42,727 bases of DNA from Micromonospora_J zhanjiangensis (GCF_042650605.1 NZ_JBHSBN010000037.1:1-42727); one strand, 5' to 3'. Shown: positions 7,668-16,024, counted from the first letter of the stretch. Notes: generated from the letters alone by a model not told the origin. Translations and numbers: made by a program.

Positions 7668-8978
7668 ATGCCCTCAGCCCTGCCGTCCACGCTGTCCGTG
7701 GGCGACGCCACCATCACCGTCTTCGCCTCCGCCGGCAGCTGGATCGAGTCCGACGCCGTCGAGCAGTGCCGCCAGGTGGCCGCGCTCGACGGCGTCGACC
7801 ACGTCGCCGCCATGCCCGACCTGCACCCGGGCAAGGGCGCGCCGATCGGTGCCGCCATCGCGTCCACCGTGCTCTACCCGCACCTGGTCGGCTCGGACAT
7901 CGGCTGCGGGATCGCGGTCTTCCCGCTCGGGCTGCGCCGGGCCGTACCGGAGCGGTTGGCCCGCCGGTTCCCCGACCTGGACGTCGGTCCGGAGTCGGAC
8001 GACCCCGCCTGGTCGACCGTCGACCGGGCGGCGCTCGACGGCCCGGTCGACGGGCTCGGCACGGTGGGCCGCGGCAACCACTTCGTGGAGCTGGCCCGGA
8101 TCGAGTCGCCGCTCGACGCCGGGCACGCCGGCCGGCTCGGGCTGGCCGCCGGTGACCTGGTCCTGCTCGTCCACAGCGGCTCGCGGGGCCTCGGCGAACG
8201 CATCCTGCGCGCGCACACCGAGCGGCACGGCAACGGGCCGGCCGTCGACCCGCCGGCCTACCTGGCCGCGCACAACGCGGCGGTGCGCTGGGCCTCGCTG
8301 AACCGGCGGCTGATCGCCGCCCGGGTTGCGCACGCGCTGGGTGCCCGGATCACCGAACCGGTGGTCGACCAGTGCCACAACCAGGTGGTCCGGGTCGGGT
8401 CCGGGTCCGCGGCCGCCCCGGGTCCAGACCCAGGTCTCGACGGAGCGGGTGCGGGGCCCGGGCGAGCCACCGGTGCGGCCGGCCCGGGGTCCTCGGCGGC
8501 GGGCCGGCTCCCGCGCGGCTATCTGCACCGCAAGGGCGCCGCGCCGGGCGACGGCGCGGACGTGTTGATCGCCGGCACCCGGGGCACCCGGTCCTACCTG
8601 GTGGCCACCCACGCCGGCGCGGCGGCCAACTTCTCGGTGGCGCACGGCGCCGGGCGCAAGATGTCCCGGGCCGACGCGCTCCGCCGGGGCCAGGCCAAGC
8701 ACACGGTGGCGGAACTGCGCCGTACGCCGCTGGGGTCGCTGGTCGTCTGCGGCGACCGGCAACTGCTGTTCGAGGAGGCGCCGACGGCGTACAAGCGGAT
8801 CGATCAGGTGATCGCGGACCTGGTGGACCACGGGCTGGCGACGCCGGTCTGCGCGACCGTCCCGCTGGTCACCTACAAGACGCCCGACCACCGGAGCGAG
8901 GCGGGCGCCGGGGACCGTACCCGGGGAGACCGCGCCCGGGGGCGGAACCGGCGTCCCGGGTCCCGGGAGCGGTCGTGA
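7668..8978 (+). CDS. rtcB: RtcB family RNA ligase
   Basis: 436 aa. RtcB joins 2',3'-cyclic phosphate and 5'-OH RNA ends using GTP and Mn2+. Visible catalytic motifs: MPDLHPGKG (49-57), DIGCGIA with metal-binding Cys80, GRGNHFVEL (Asn137, His138), HSGSRG (His169), and HGAGRKMSR with the guanylylated-type His326. Between the QCHN motif and YLHRKGA the usual few residues are replaced by a ~40-residue Gly/Ala/Pro/Ser-rich insertion (about 245-285), and the last 30 residues are an Arg/Gly-rich tail. ATG at 7668 has GAGGAAC upstream. Its GTGA overlap with the following release-factor gene marks the RtcB2/PrfH type, described as a ribosome rescue and 16S rRNA repair pair. Confidence 0.93.
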   Translation: MPSALPSTLSVGDATITVFASAGSWIESDAVEQCRQVAALDGVDHVAAMPDLHPGKGAPIGAAIASTVLYPHLVGSDIGCGIAVFPLGLRRAVPERLARRFPDLDVGPESDDPAWSTVDRAALDGPVDGLGTVGRGNHFVELARIESPLDAGHAGRLGLAAGDLVLLVHSGSRGLGERILRAHTERHGNGPAVDPPAYLAAHNAAVRWASLNRRLIAARVAHALGARITEPVVDQCHNQVVRVGSGSAAAPGPDPGLDGAGAGPGRATGAAGPGSSAAGRLPRGYLHRKGAAPGDGADVLIAGTRGTRSYLVATHAGAAANFSVAHGAGRKMSRADALRRGQAKHTVAELRRTPLGSLVVCGDRQLLFEEAPTAYKRIDQVIADLVDHGLATPVCATVPLVTYKTPDHRSEAGAGDRTRGDRARGRNRRPGSRERS

Positions 8979-9277
8979 GCGAGGTCCGCGGGCCCGGCGG
9001 CCAACACCGCAACAAGGCCAGTACGGCGGTCCGGGCGACCCACCGGCCGACCGGGCTGGTGGTCGTGGTCGACGAGGAACGGCAGTTCAGCGCCAACCGG
9101 CGGCTCGCCATCGAGCGCCTCCGGCAGCGGATCGAGCGGGGCAACACGGCCGCCGAGCACGCCGCCACCGAGGCCCGCTGGACCACCCACGACCAACTGG
9201 TACGGGGAGCCCCGACCCGAACCGAACGCCCGGAGACGCCGACACCGGACCGCTCAACGGAAACCCGGACGCGCTAA
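8975..9277 (+). CDS. prfH: Minimal PrfH-like release factor (GGQ domain only)
   Basis: 100 aa. Residues 6-14 are GPGGQHRNK, the peptidyl-tRNA hydrolysis loop of class I release factors. The following TAVRATHRPTGLVVVV and DEERQFSANRRLAIERL, and the HDQLVRGAPTRT near residue 75-88, correspond to the C-terminal half of PrfH. PrfH is normally ~200 aa with an N-terminal domain that contacts the damaged decoding centre; that part is absent here, because the GTG start overlaps the rtcB stop. The tail is Thr/Arg/Pro-rich and could bind RNA, as in ArfB. The 4-bp overlap with rtcB implies coupled translation. The stop codon overlaps that of the convergent HTH gene. Confidence 0.82.
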   Translation: MSEVRGPGGQHRNKASTAVRATHRPTGLVVVVDEERQFSANRRLAIERLRQRIERGNTAAEHAATEARWTTHDQLVRGAPTRTERPETPTPDRSTETRTR

Positions 9278-9483
9278 CTCTGCTCGTCGCCGTCGGTGGG
9301 GCGGGGCGGCCGGTTGGTGGCGGCCCACGCGTCGACTTCGTCCGCGTCCCAGACTGTCGTCCCGATGAGGCGGGCGACCGGCTCGGGGAATCCCGGCCGT
9401 CGGGTGATCTGGAGAACCCGCTGCCGCGACACGTCGAAGAGTATGGCGAGTTCGCCAGGCCCATAAAGCCGCGGTCGCTTCAC
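9274..9483 (-). CDS. Small helix-turn-helix DNA-binding protein
   Basis: About 69 aa with the core LYGPGELAILFDVSRQRVLQI, RRPGFPEPVARL and GTTVWDADEVDAWA, an AlpA/MerR-like excisionase-type winged helix common in actinobacteria. The start is uncertain: GTG at 9483 (VKRPRLYGPGEL) has a -10-like TACGTT six bases upstream and may be leaderless; ATG 9543 or 9579 would add 20-32 residues of no clear fold. Its stop overlaps that of the mini-prfH gene. Role unknown; such proteins bind DNA near their own gene. Confidence 0.7.
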   Translation of the reverse strand: MKRPRLYGPGELAILFDVSRQRVLQITRRPGFPEPVARLIGTTVWDADEVDAWAATNRPPRPTDGDEQS

Positions 9484-9664
9484 CCAACGAACGTAGCGTC
9501 CGCCGGCCAACCTCTTCGACTGACTTCCAACCCCCACGATCATTCGGTTTGTGCGCGTTCGGTGTTGCTGCGGTGACACTGGATGCGCACGAACCGGCGG
9601 ACCAGCCTGGCCCCCGCAGCCCGCCTGCTAGTATTTTTCGATTTTGCTACGGGGGGAGCGCACG

Positions 9665-10993
9665 GTGTACGGATCGCCGGAGGAAATGCCGACAGTCCAG
9701 TTCAGCCGGATTCCCCCGGCCGCCCAACCGCCGCCACCAGTGGCGCCGCCGTCCCCGGCCGGTCGCAAGCGCCGCCCGCTGCCCTGGATCCTGACCGGCC
9801 TGCTGGCCCTCCTGCTGCTCGGCGGCCTGCTGTACGCCGTCGCGCCGCTGCGGAACCCGCCGCCCGCCCCGACTGCCGAGTTGACCCTGCCGGCGTCGAT
9901 GACGATCCCCGGCAAGGCGCCGAAGCTGCCCTGGCCGCGTACCGGTCAGGCGATGATCTCGATCGACGGGCTCGGCACCATGGGCACCGCGGGGGACACG
10001 AAGCCGCAGCCGATCGCGAGCGTCACCAAGATGATGACCGCCTACGTCATTCTGACCGCGCATCCGCTCGGCGTCGGCGAGCACGGGCCGGAGTTGACGG
10101 TCAGCCAGGCGGCGGCCGACGCGTTCCACGGGGAGCAGGCCCGCGGTGAGTCGCTGGTCGCGGTGCAGGCCGGCGAGAAGATCACCGAGCGGCAGGCGTT
10201 GCAGGCGCTGCTGCTGCCGTCGGCGAACAACATCGCGCGGATCCTCGCCACCTGGGACGCGGGCAGCATCGAGGCGTTCGTCGAGAAGATGAACAACACC
10301 GCCAAAGAGCTCGGGATGACCGGTACGCGCTACACCGACCCGTCCGGTCTGGATCCGCAGACCGTGAGCACGGTCCGCGACCAGGTGATCCTGGCCGGCA
10401 AGGCGATGGCCCTGCCGGCGTTCGCGGAGATCTCCAAGCAGAAGCAGGCGACCATCCCGGTGGCCGGCACGGTGACGAACTACAACGAACTGCTCGGCAA
10501 GGACGGCGTGGTCGGCATCAAGACCGGCTCCACCGACGAGGCCGGCGGGTGCTTCGTCTTCGCCGCGGTGTACACCGTCGGCGGCCGGAAGGTGACCGTG
10601 GTGGGAGCCGTGTTCGGCGCGCCCGGCAACAACACTCCCGTGCAACTGGACAATGTCTTCGCCTCGACCCGGTCGCTGTTGCGGGCGACCAAGGCGTCGC
10701 TGGCCGTGCACACCCTGGTCAAGGCCGGCCAGCAGGTCGCGACCGTGCACGGTCCGCTGGACACCGGGACCACCCTGCATGCCGCGCAGGACGTACAGGT
10801 GGTCGGCTGGCCGGGCCTGGAGGTGAAGCTGGACGCCCAGCTCGGAGGCGTACCCGCGCGGCTCGCGGCCGGCGCCGAACACGGCCGGCTCACGGTCAAC
10901 CTCGGCGACGACGCGCCGGTCGAGACGGCGCTGCGCGCCGGCGCGGCCCTGGAACCGCCGAGCACCTGGGACCGCATCCGCCACCACGGCTGA
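9665..10993 (+). CDS. D-alanyl-D-alanine carboxypeptidase (peptidase S11)
   Basis: About 442 aa. A Pro-rich cytoplasmic start is followed by one membrane anchor (LPWILTGLLALLLLGGLLYAV, about residues 39-59). The extracytoplasmic S11/PBP5-type penicillin-binding domain carries SVTK with Ser119/Lys122, SANN near 180, and KTGS near 286. It trims the terminal D-Ala from peptidoglycan stem pentapeptides. The last ~100 residues form a beta-rich C-terminal part. GTG at 9665 is chosen because GGGGGGAG lies six bases upstream; ATG 9686 is too close to its GGAGGA. Confidence 0.88.
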   Translation: MYGSPEEMPTVQFSRIPPAAQPPPPVAPPSPAGRKRRPLPWILTGLLALLLLGGLLYAVAPLRNPPPAPTAELTLPASMTIPGKAPKLPWPRTGQAMISIDGLGTMGTAGDTKPQPIASVTKMMTAYVILTAHPLGVGEHGPELTVSQAAADAFHGEQARGESLVAVQAGEKITERQALQALLLPSANNIARILATWDAGSIEAFVEKMNNTAKELGMTGTRYTDPSGLDPQTVSTVRDQVILAGKAMALPAFAEISKQKQATIPVAGTVTNYNELLGKDGVVGIKTGSTDEAGGCFVFAAVYTVGGRKVTVVGAVFGAPGNNTPVQLDNVFASTRSLLRATKASLAVHTLVKAGQQVATVHGPLDTGTTLHAAQDVQVVGWPGLEVKLDAQLGGVPARLAAGAEHGRLTVNLGDDAPVETALRAGAALEPPSTWDRIRHHG

Positions 10994-11097
10994 CCGGCAA
11001 CCGGGACGATCCCGTGACCTCGCACGCAGCATGGTTTAGCCACCGCCACCGCTGGTGATAGACGAGGCGGAAACCATCGTCAAGCAGGGGATGTGCC

Positions 11098-11415
11098 GTG
11101 TCTGAAGCCAGTGCTGTCCGGTCCGACCGGTACGGGGACCGCCCCGCCACCGTGACCGATCCGTTGTTGTGGTCGCTCGCCCTGGACGTCGCCGACGCGC
11201 ACGCCCCCGGTGAGGACGGTTGCGTCCAGCCGCACTGCGCCGGTCAGGGCTGGCCCTGCCGCGCCTGGGAGCAGGCACAGCGGGCGTTGACACTCGCCGA
11301 AGGGCACGCGCCGGAGGCGCCGGGCCCGGTACGCTCGGCGCCCACCCCGCTCCCCTCGACGCCGCAGCCCTGGTCGGCCCGGATGGGCGGGCGCCCGGAG
11401 TCGTCGGCGGCCTGA
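11098..11415 (+). CDS. Small hypothetical protein with Cys motif
   Basis: 105 aa, soluble, no signal peptide. The centre DPLLWSLALDVADAHAP followed by DGCVQPHCAGQGWPCRAWEQAQRAL has three cysteines in a CxxxxC and C pattern, resembling small proteins found widely in Micromonosporaceae; function unknown. GTG at 11098 has AGGGG seven bases upstream. The C-terminal third is Pro/Ser-rich. A metal site is possible but not shown. Confidence 0.7.
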   Translation: MSEASAVRSDRYGDRPATVTDPLLWSLALDVADAHAPGEDGCVQPHCAGQGWPCRAWEQAQRALTLAEGHAPEAPGPVRSAPTPLPSTPQPWSARMGGRPESSAA

Positions 11416-11430
11416 CGGACAACCGGTGGA

Positions 11431-11688
11431 TCACCGGGGGTCGGCCCGGGTGGCCGGCCACAGCGCCACCAGCATCAGCAGGCCGGTGAGCGGCAGCAGG
11501 TCGAGGGTGACCGTGGACGCCAGCACGCCGAGCAGCAAGGCCACCGGGCTCCACCAGGGAAGCCGCCTCGCCAGGACCAGCAGCAGCGCGAGAACGAGCA
11601 CGCCCACGAAGAACAACTGCGGGCCGACGGTGTAGAAGGCCGGCGTCACGCCGGGAAGGTCGGCGAACCGCTGGGACAGGGACTGCAT
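11431..11688 (-). CDS. Small membrane protein
   Basis: About 85 aa with two to three hydrophobic helices (LFFVGVLVLALLLVLA, PVALLLGVLASTVTL, LTGLLMLVALWPA). No recognised family. ATG at 11688 has AGGGG upstream on its strand; GTG 11724 is an alternative without a site. It is divergent from the phosphotransferase-like gene and shares its operator region, so it may be under the same TetR control. Confidence 0.6.
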   Translation of the reverse strand: MQSLSQRFADLPGVTPAFYTVGPQLFFVGVLVLALLLVLARRLPWWSPVALLLGVLASTVTLDLLPLTGLLMLVALWPATRADPR

Positions 11689-11732
11689 CAGACCCCTACG
11701 GCTCCCGCCGCCCGAAGACGTCACTCAAAGTT

Positions 11733-11750
11733 ACGTTGCACTCGTAATGC
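11733..11750 (-). promoter_or_regulatory. Degenerate second TetR-type operator
   Basis: Read on the minus strand, GCATTACGAGTGCAACGT matches the perfect palindrome at 11770-11787 in 13 of 18 positions. It overlaps the -35 element and spacer of the promoter at 11736-11764. Confidence 0.45.
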
Positions 11751-11764
11751 CAACGTCCTACCCT
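11736..11764 (+). promoter_or_regulatory. Promoter of the phosphotransferase-like gene
   Basis: A -35 TTGCAC (11736-11741), 17-bp spacer and -10 TACCCT (11759-11764) lie 42 bases before the start codon. Confidence 0.6.
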
Positions 11765-11769
11765 GGGAT

Positions 11770-11787
11770 GCATTACGACCGTAATGC
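11770..11787. promoter_or_regulatory. TetR-type operator
   Basis: GCATTAC-GACC-GTAATGC is a perfect inverted repeat with 7-bp arms located at the expected transcription start. It probably binds the TetR protein encoded two genes on (14360). Confidence 0.65.
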
Positions 11788-11805
11788 GAACGGGGGAGGC
11801 GGCGG

Positions 11806-14271
11806 ATGCGACTGGTGATCGGGCTGGCGGAGGCGTACCCCGAATCGGTGGACCTGGTGGGTGGCAAGGCCGCCGGCCTGGGCGAGTTGATCCGGGCCGG
11901 CGAGCGGGTGCCGCCGGGGTTCTGCGTCACCACCGAGGCGCACCGGCTCGGGGCGATCCCCCGGGCGGAGGTGACCGACGCGTACCGGCGGATGGGCGGT
12001 GGACGCGTGGCGGTGCGGTCCAGCGCCACCGCCGAGGACCTGCCGGACACGAGCTTCGCGGGGCAGTACGACACCGTCCTCGACGTCGCGGGCACCGAGG
12101 AGCTGCTCACCGCGATCGGCAGGTGTTGGGACTCGCTGCACGGGGACCGCGCCGTGGCGTACCGGGAGGCCCACGGCATCGAACACGCGACGGTGCGGAT
12201 GGCCGTGGTCGTCCAGCGGATGGTCGACGCCGGGACCGCCGGGGTGCTGTTCACCGCGAACCCGCTCACCGGCTGCCGGACGGAGATGGTGGTCGACGCC
12301 GTCGCCGGTCCCGGCACCGCCGTGGTCGACGGCACCGGTCCCGTGGACCACTACGTGTTGGACGGCACGGAGCCGGCCGGCACGGGTTGCCTGGACCGGA
12401 CCCGGCTGGCGGAACTGCGCGCCACCGGGGAACGGCTGCGGCGGCACTTCGGCGCGCCGCAGGACGTGGAGTGGGCGACGGACCGGGACGGCACGACCTG
12501 GCTGTTGCAGTCCCGGCCGATCACCACGCTCTTCCCGCTCCCGCCCCGGCACGAGGGCCCGCTCCCCCGGGTGTACCTGGAGTTCGGGCACGTGCAGGGC
12601 ATGCTGCGCCCGGTCACCCCGATGGGCATGTCCACGCTGCGGGCCATGATCGAGGCGATGCTCCGGCCGCTGGGTCTCACCGTCGAGATCGTCGACATCG
12701 GTGGGCGTCTCTACGGCGACCTGACCGACCTGGTCCGTGACAGGTCCGTCCGCAAGCGTCTGGTCCGCCTCATGGCGGTGGACTTCGGGCCGCGGGCGCA
12801 GGCCGTGATGCGGCACGTCCTGGCCGATCCGCGGTTCGCCCCGGCGCCGGGCCGGCGACGTCGACGGGTCGAGGCACCGGGAGCGGCCGTCCGTACCGCG
12901 GGTCGGGCGGTGGCCGGCATCACCCGGGCGCTGGTCCGCCCCGAGACGGCCCGCCGGCGGATGTCCGACGCCGTCGAACGGCTGAGGCTGGCGTCCGTCC
13001 CGCCCGACGACCCGCGGACCGCCGCCGACCGGCTGCGGTTCGTCCGGACCGAGACGCCGACGGACGCCTTCGACGAGATCACCTGGCCGATCGTGGCCGG
13101 CCTGATCGCGACGTCCCTGCCGGCCTGGTTGCTCAAGGGGGTCGCCGGCACCGACGAGATCCACGGCGTCCTGCGCGGCATGCCGCACAACGTCACCATC
13201 GAGATGGACCTGGCGCTGTGGCGACTCGCCGTCGACGCCGCCGGACACCGCCGGTTGCTGCTCGACACGCCGCCGGCCGAACTGTCCGACCGGTATCTGC
13301 GGGGCGACCTGCCGGACCTCGGGTTGGCCGGGTTCCTGGACGCCTACGGCCACCGCGGCGTGGCCGAGGCCGACCTCGGCGTGCCGCGCTGGGCCGAGGA
13401 CCCGACCCCGGTCTTCGCCATGATCGCCAACTGCCTGCGGGTCACCGACCCCGAACAGGCTCCCGACCGGCGGTTCGCGCGCGCCGCCGCCGCGGCCGAG
13501 GTGGCCCTCGACGACCTGGTCCGCCGCGCTCGACGACGCCGACCGGTACGCGGTCGACTGGCCGGTTTGCTGCTGCGCCGGGCCCGGTCGCTGTCCGGCC
13601 TACGCGAGACGGGCAAGTTCGCGGGCCTGTACCGGCTGCGCGAGGTCCGCCGACAACTCCTGCTCATCGGCACCGATCTCGTCGGCGCGGGCCTGCTGAC
13701 CGAGCCGGACGACGTCATGTTCCTCACCCTCGACGAGGTCGACGCCGCCGTCCATCATCAGGTCGACCATCGGGACACCGTGCTCCGCCGCCGCGCGGTC
13801 CACCGGGCCGAGTCGCGCCGCCGGGTGGTCCCGGTCGCGCTGCTCTCCGACGGTACGGACATCGAAAGCGTCCTGCCGGTGCCACCCGACGCCGACGGCG
13901 TCCTGCGCGGCGTGGCCGCCGCCACCGGCCGGGCGACCGGACCGGCCCGGGTCGTCCGGGATCCGGCCACCGCCCGGGTCGAACCCGGCGACGTGCTGGT
14001 CACCGCCACCACGGACCCGGGCTGGACCCCGCTGTTCCTCACCGCCGCCGCGCTGGTCACCGAGACCGGCGCGGTGATGGCCCACGGGCCCACGGTCGCC
14101 CGCGAGTACGGCATCCCCGCCGTCATCAGTGTGCCCGGTGCCACCACCCGGATCGTCACCGGACAACTCGTCACGGTGGACGGCGCGGCCGGGACCGTCG
14201 AACTCGCCGACCCGCTCCCGGCGGCGGACGGTCCGGCGGCGAGCCCGGCCCGACGTAAGGAGACGGTGTGA
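11806..14271 (+). CDS. Rifampin phosphotransferase-like PEP-synthase family enzyme
   Basis: 821 aa with the three-part layout of rifampin phosphotransferase/PEP synthase. Residues 1-245 are an ATP-grasp PPDK N-terminal domain (LVGGKAAGLGEL near 17-28, VRSSATAEDLPDTSFAGQ, ending in QDVEWATDRDG and LLQSRPITTLFPLP). Residues 250-700 are the helical substrate-binding region. Residues ~715-805 are the swivelling phosphohistidine domain, TDPGWTPLFLTAAALVTETG, with His760 in MAHGPTVAREYGIPAV. Rph enzymes (about 865 aa) use ATP to phosphorylate and inactivate rifamycins; this protein is slightly shorter, and the substrate may differ. GGGGAGG precedes the ATG. TetR control through two operators suggests induction by a ligand, possibly the substrate. 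The stop lies inside an 18-bp tandem duplication. Confidence 0.82.
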   Translation: MRLVIGLAEAYPESVDLVGGKAAGLGELIRAGERVPPGFCVTTEAHRLGAIPRAEVTDAYRRMGGGRVAVRSSATAEDLPDTSFAGQYDTVLDVAGTEELLTAIGRCWDSLHGDRAVAYREAHGIEHATVRMAVVVQRMVDAGTAGVLFTANPLTGCRTEMVVDAVAGPGTAVVDGTGPVDHYVLDGTEPAGTGCLDRTRLAELRATGERLRRHFGAPQDVEWATDRDGTTWLLQSRPITTLFPLPPRHEGPLPRVYLEFGHVQGMLRPVTPMGMSTLRAMIEAMLRPLGLTVEIVDIGGRLYGDLTDLVRDRSVRKRLVRLMAVDFGPRAQAVMRHVLADPRFAPAPGRRRRRVEAPGAAVRTAGRAVAGITRALVRPETARRRMSDAVERLRLASVPPDDPRTAADRLRFVRTETPTDAFDEITWPIVAGLIATSLPAWLLKGVAGTDEIHGVLRGMPHNVTIEMDLALWRLAVDAAGHRRLLLDTPPAELSDRYLRGDLPDLGLAGFLDAYGHRGVAEADLGVPRWAEDPTPVFAMIANCLRVTDPEQAPDRRFARAAAAAEVALDDLVRRARRRRPVRGRLAGLLLRRARSLSGLRETGKFAGLYRLREVRRQLLLIGTDLVGAGLLTEPDDVMFLTLDEVDAAVHHQVDHRDTVLRRRAVHRAESRRRVVPVALLSDGTDIESVLPVPPDADGVLRGVAAATGRATGPARVVRDPATARVEPGDVLVTATTDPGWTPLFLTAAALVTETGAVMAHGPTVAREYGIPAVISVPGATTRIVTGQLVTVDGAAGTVELADPLPAADGPAASPARRKETV

Positions 14272-14294
14272 CGGCAGGAGACGGTGTGACGGCA
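14259..14294 (+). repeat. 18-bp tandem duplication across a stop codon
   Basis: Two exact adjacent copies of GGAGACGGTGTGACGGCA (14259-14276, 14277-14294). A looser third copy follows. The stop of the phosphotransferase-like gene is in copy one. Confidence 0.92.
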
Positions 14295-14359
14295 GGGGAC
14301 GACGTGCCGGGCCCGCGCGGTCGACGGGTCGGGGACGATGTTGTGCGACCATCGCTGCC

Positions 14360-14935
14360 ATGCCCAGGAAGGTCGACCACCAGGCACGACGCACCCTCAT
14401 CGCCGACGCGTTGATGCGGGTGGCCGCGGAGCGGGGGCTGGAGGCGGTGAGTTTCCGGCACGTGGCCGCCGAGGCCGGCGTCTCCACGGGCATGGTGCAG
14501 CACTACTTCGGCAACAAGGACGAGGTGATGGCGTTCGCGCTGGACGTGGTGCGCGAACGCGGCGAGGCGCGGGTCACCGCGGCGGTCGAACGGCTGGGCC
14601 AGGACCCACCGCCGCGGCTGTTGCTCCGTACGATCATCGCGGCGCTGCTGCCCTTGAACGACCAGACCCGGGCCGACGGTCGGATGGCGCTGGCGTTCCT
14701 CGCGTACACGGCGGTCCGGCCGCAACTGGCGCCGGCGCTGCGCGACGACACCGCCCAAATGGTCGGGTTCATCGCCGGTCTGCTGCCCGGACCGGACGCC
14801 GGTACGGCGGCGGCCGGGCTGCTGGCTCTCATGGAGGGCCTGGGGGTCTACCTGCTCGGCGGGCAGTACACCGCCGAGCAGGCGCTCGCGGTCCTGGACG
14901 ACCAACTCGACCGGCTTTTCGCCCGGTCCGGCTGA
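14360..14935 (+). CDS. TetR/AcrR family regulator
   Basis: 191 aa, the usual TetR length. Residues 10-57 are the HTH (TLIADALMRVAAERGLEAVSFRHVAAEAGVSTGMVQHYFGNKDEVM split over two helices), and the remainder is an all-helical ligand-binding domain with the BetI-like C-terminal pattern (RMALAFLAYTAVRPQLAP and GLLALMEGLGVYLLGG). It lies 88 bases after the phosphotransferase-like gene on the same strand, and is the natural candidate for binding the operators at 11733-11787. ATG at 14360 is the only good start. Confidence 0.92.
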   Translation: MPRKVDHQARRTLIADALMRVAAERGLEAVSFRHVAAEAGVSTGMVQHYFGNKDEVMAFALDVVRERGEARVTAAVERLGQDPPPRLLLRTIIAALLPLNDQTRADGRMALAFLAYTAVRPQLAPALRDDTAQMVGFIAGLLPGPDAGTAAAGLLALMEGLGVYLLGGQYTAEQALAVLDDQLDRLFARSG

Positions 14936-14977
14936 GCCCGTGCTGCGCGGCCGGCCCCGGCCCGGTAGCCTCCGCCC

Positions 14978-15961
14978 GTGGAACAGCGAACTCTCGGCCG
15001 GACCGGCCGCCCGGTCTCCGTCGTCGGACTCGGCACCTGGCAGCTCGGCGCCGACTGGGGCACCGTCGAGCCGGACGCCGCGCTGGCGATCCTGGACGCC
15101 TCGGTACGCGCCGGCGTGACCCTGCTGGACACCGCCGACGTGTACGGCGACGGCCGCAGCGAGCGCCTGATCGGTGAGTTCCTCGCCACCGGCGACCGCG
15201 GGGATGTCCTGGTGGCGACCAAGATGGGCCGGCGCGCCGAGCAGCGGCCGGAGAATTTCACGCTGGACAACTTCCGCGCCTGGACCGACCGGTCCCGGGA
15301 GAACCTGCGGGTCGACACGCTCGATCTGGTCCAGTTGCACTGCCCGCCGACGCCGGTGTTCGGCACGGACGAGGTCTACGACGCCCTGGACACGCTGGTC
15401 GCCGAGCGGCGGATCGCCGCGTACGGAGTGAGCGTGGAGACCTGCGACGAGGCCCTGGCCGCGATCGCCCGGCCGAACGTGGCAAGCGTGCAGATCATCC
15501 TCAACGCGTTCCGTCGCAAGCCGCTCGAACGGGTGCTGCCCGCCGCCCGGACGGCCGGGGTGGGCATCATCGCCCGCGTCCCGCTCGCCTCCGGCCTGCT
15601 CACCGGCAAGTTCCGGGCCGACACCAGGTTCGCCGCCGACGACCACCGCAACTACAACCGGCAGGGTGGATCGTTCGACGTCGGCGAGACGTTCTCCGGG
15701 GTGGACTACGAGACCGGCCTGGCCGCGGCGGAGGAGTTCGCCGGCCTGCTGCCGGCCGGGGTCACGCCGGCCGCCGCGGCGCTGCGGTGGGTGATCCAGC
15801 AGCCGGGTGTGACCACCGTGATCCCGGGGGCCAGCACCGTCGAGCAGGCGGCCGGGAACGCGGCGGCGGCCGACCTGCCGGCGCTGCCCGAGCCGACCCT
15901 GACCGCGATCGAGGAACTGTACGACCGGCGGATCCGGGCCCAGGTCCACCACCGCTGGTGA
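14978..15961 (+). CDS. Aldo/keto reductase
   Basis: 327 aa, standard AKR length. TIM-barrel oxidoreductase using NADPH. LLDTADVYGDGRSERLIG carries the catalytic Asp and Tyr (about residues 51 and 56), VATKMGR the Lys, and DLVQLHCPP the His. C-terminal WVIQQPGVTTVIPGASTVEQ is the NADP-binding part. The GTG at 14978 lacks a ribosome site but has TAGCCT six bases upstream as a possible -10, suggesting a leaderless transcript. Substrate unknown. Its end converges on the MarR gene. Confidence 0.92.
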   Translation: MEQRTLGRTGRPVSVVGLGTWQLGADWGTVEPDAALAILDASVRAGVTLLDTADVYGDGRSERLIGEFLATGDRGDVLVATKMGRRAEQRPENFTLDNFRAWTDRSRENLRVDTLDLVQLHCPPTPVFGTDEVYDALDTLVAERRIAAYGVSVETCDEALAAIARPNVASVQIILNAFRRKPLERVLPAARTAGVGIIARVPLASGLLTGKFRADTRFAADDHRNYNRQGGSFDVGETFSGVDYETGLAAAEEFAGLLPAGVTPAAAALRWVIQQPGVTTVIPGASTVEQAAGNAAAADLPALPEPTLTAIEELYDRRIRAQVHHRW

Positions 15962-15970
15962 CGGCGCGGC

Positions 15971-16003
15971 GGTGGCCGGGCCGGTGAACAGCGCCGGGCC
16001 ACC
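15971..16003. terminator. Terminator between convergent genes
   Basis: GGTGGCCGGGC (15971-15981) and GCCGGGCCACC (15993-16003) pair over 10 of 11 positions with one mismatch. It sits between the aldo/keto reductase and the MarR gene. Confidence 0.6.
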
Positions 16004-16024
16004 CGATCGGTGGTAGGGCTGCCC

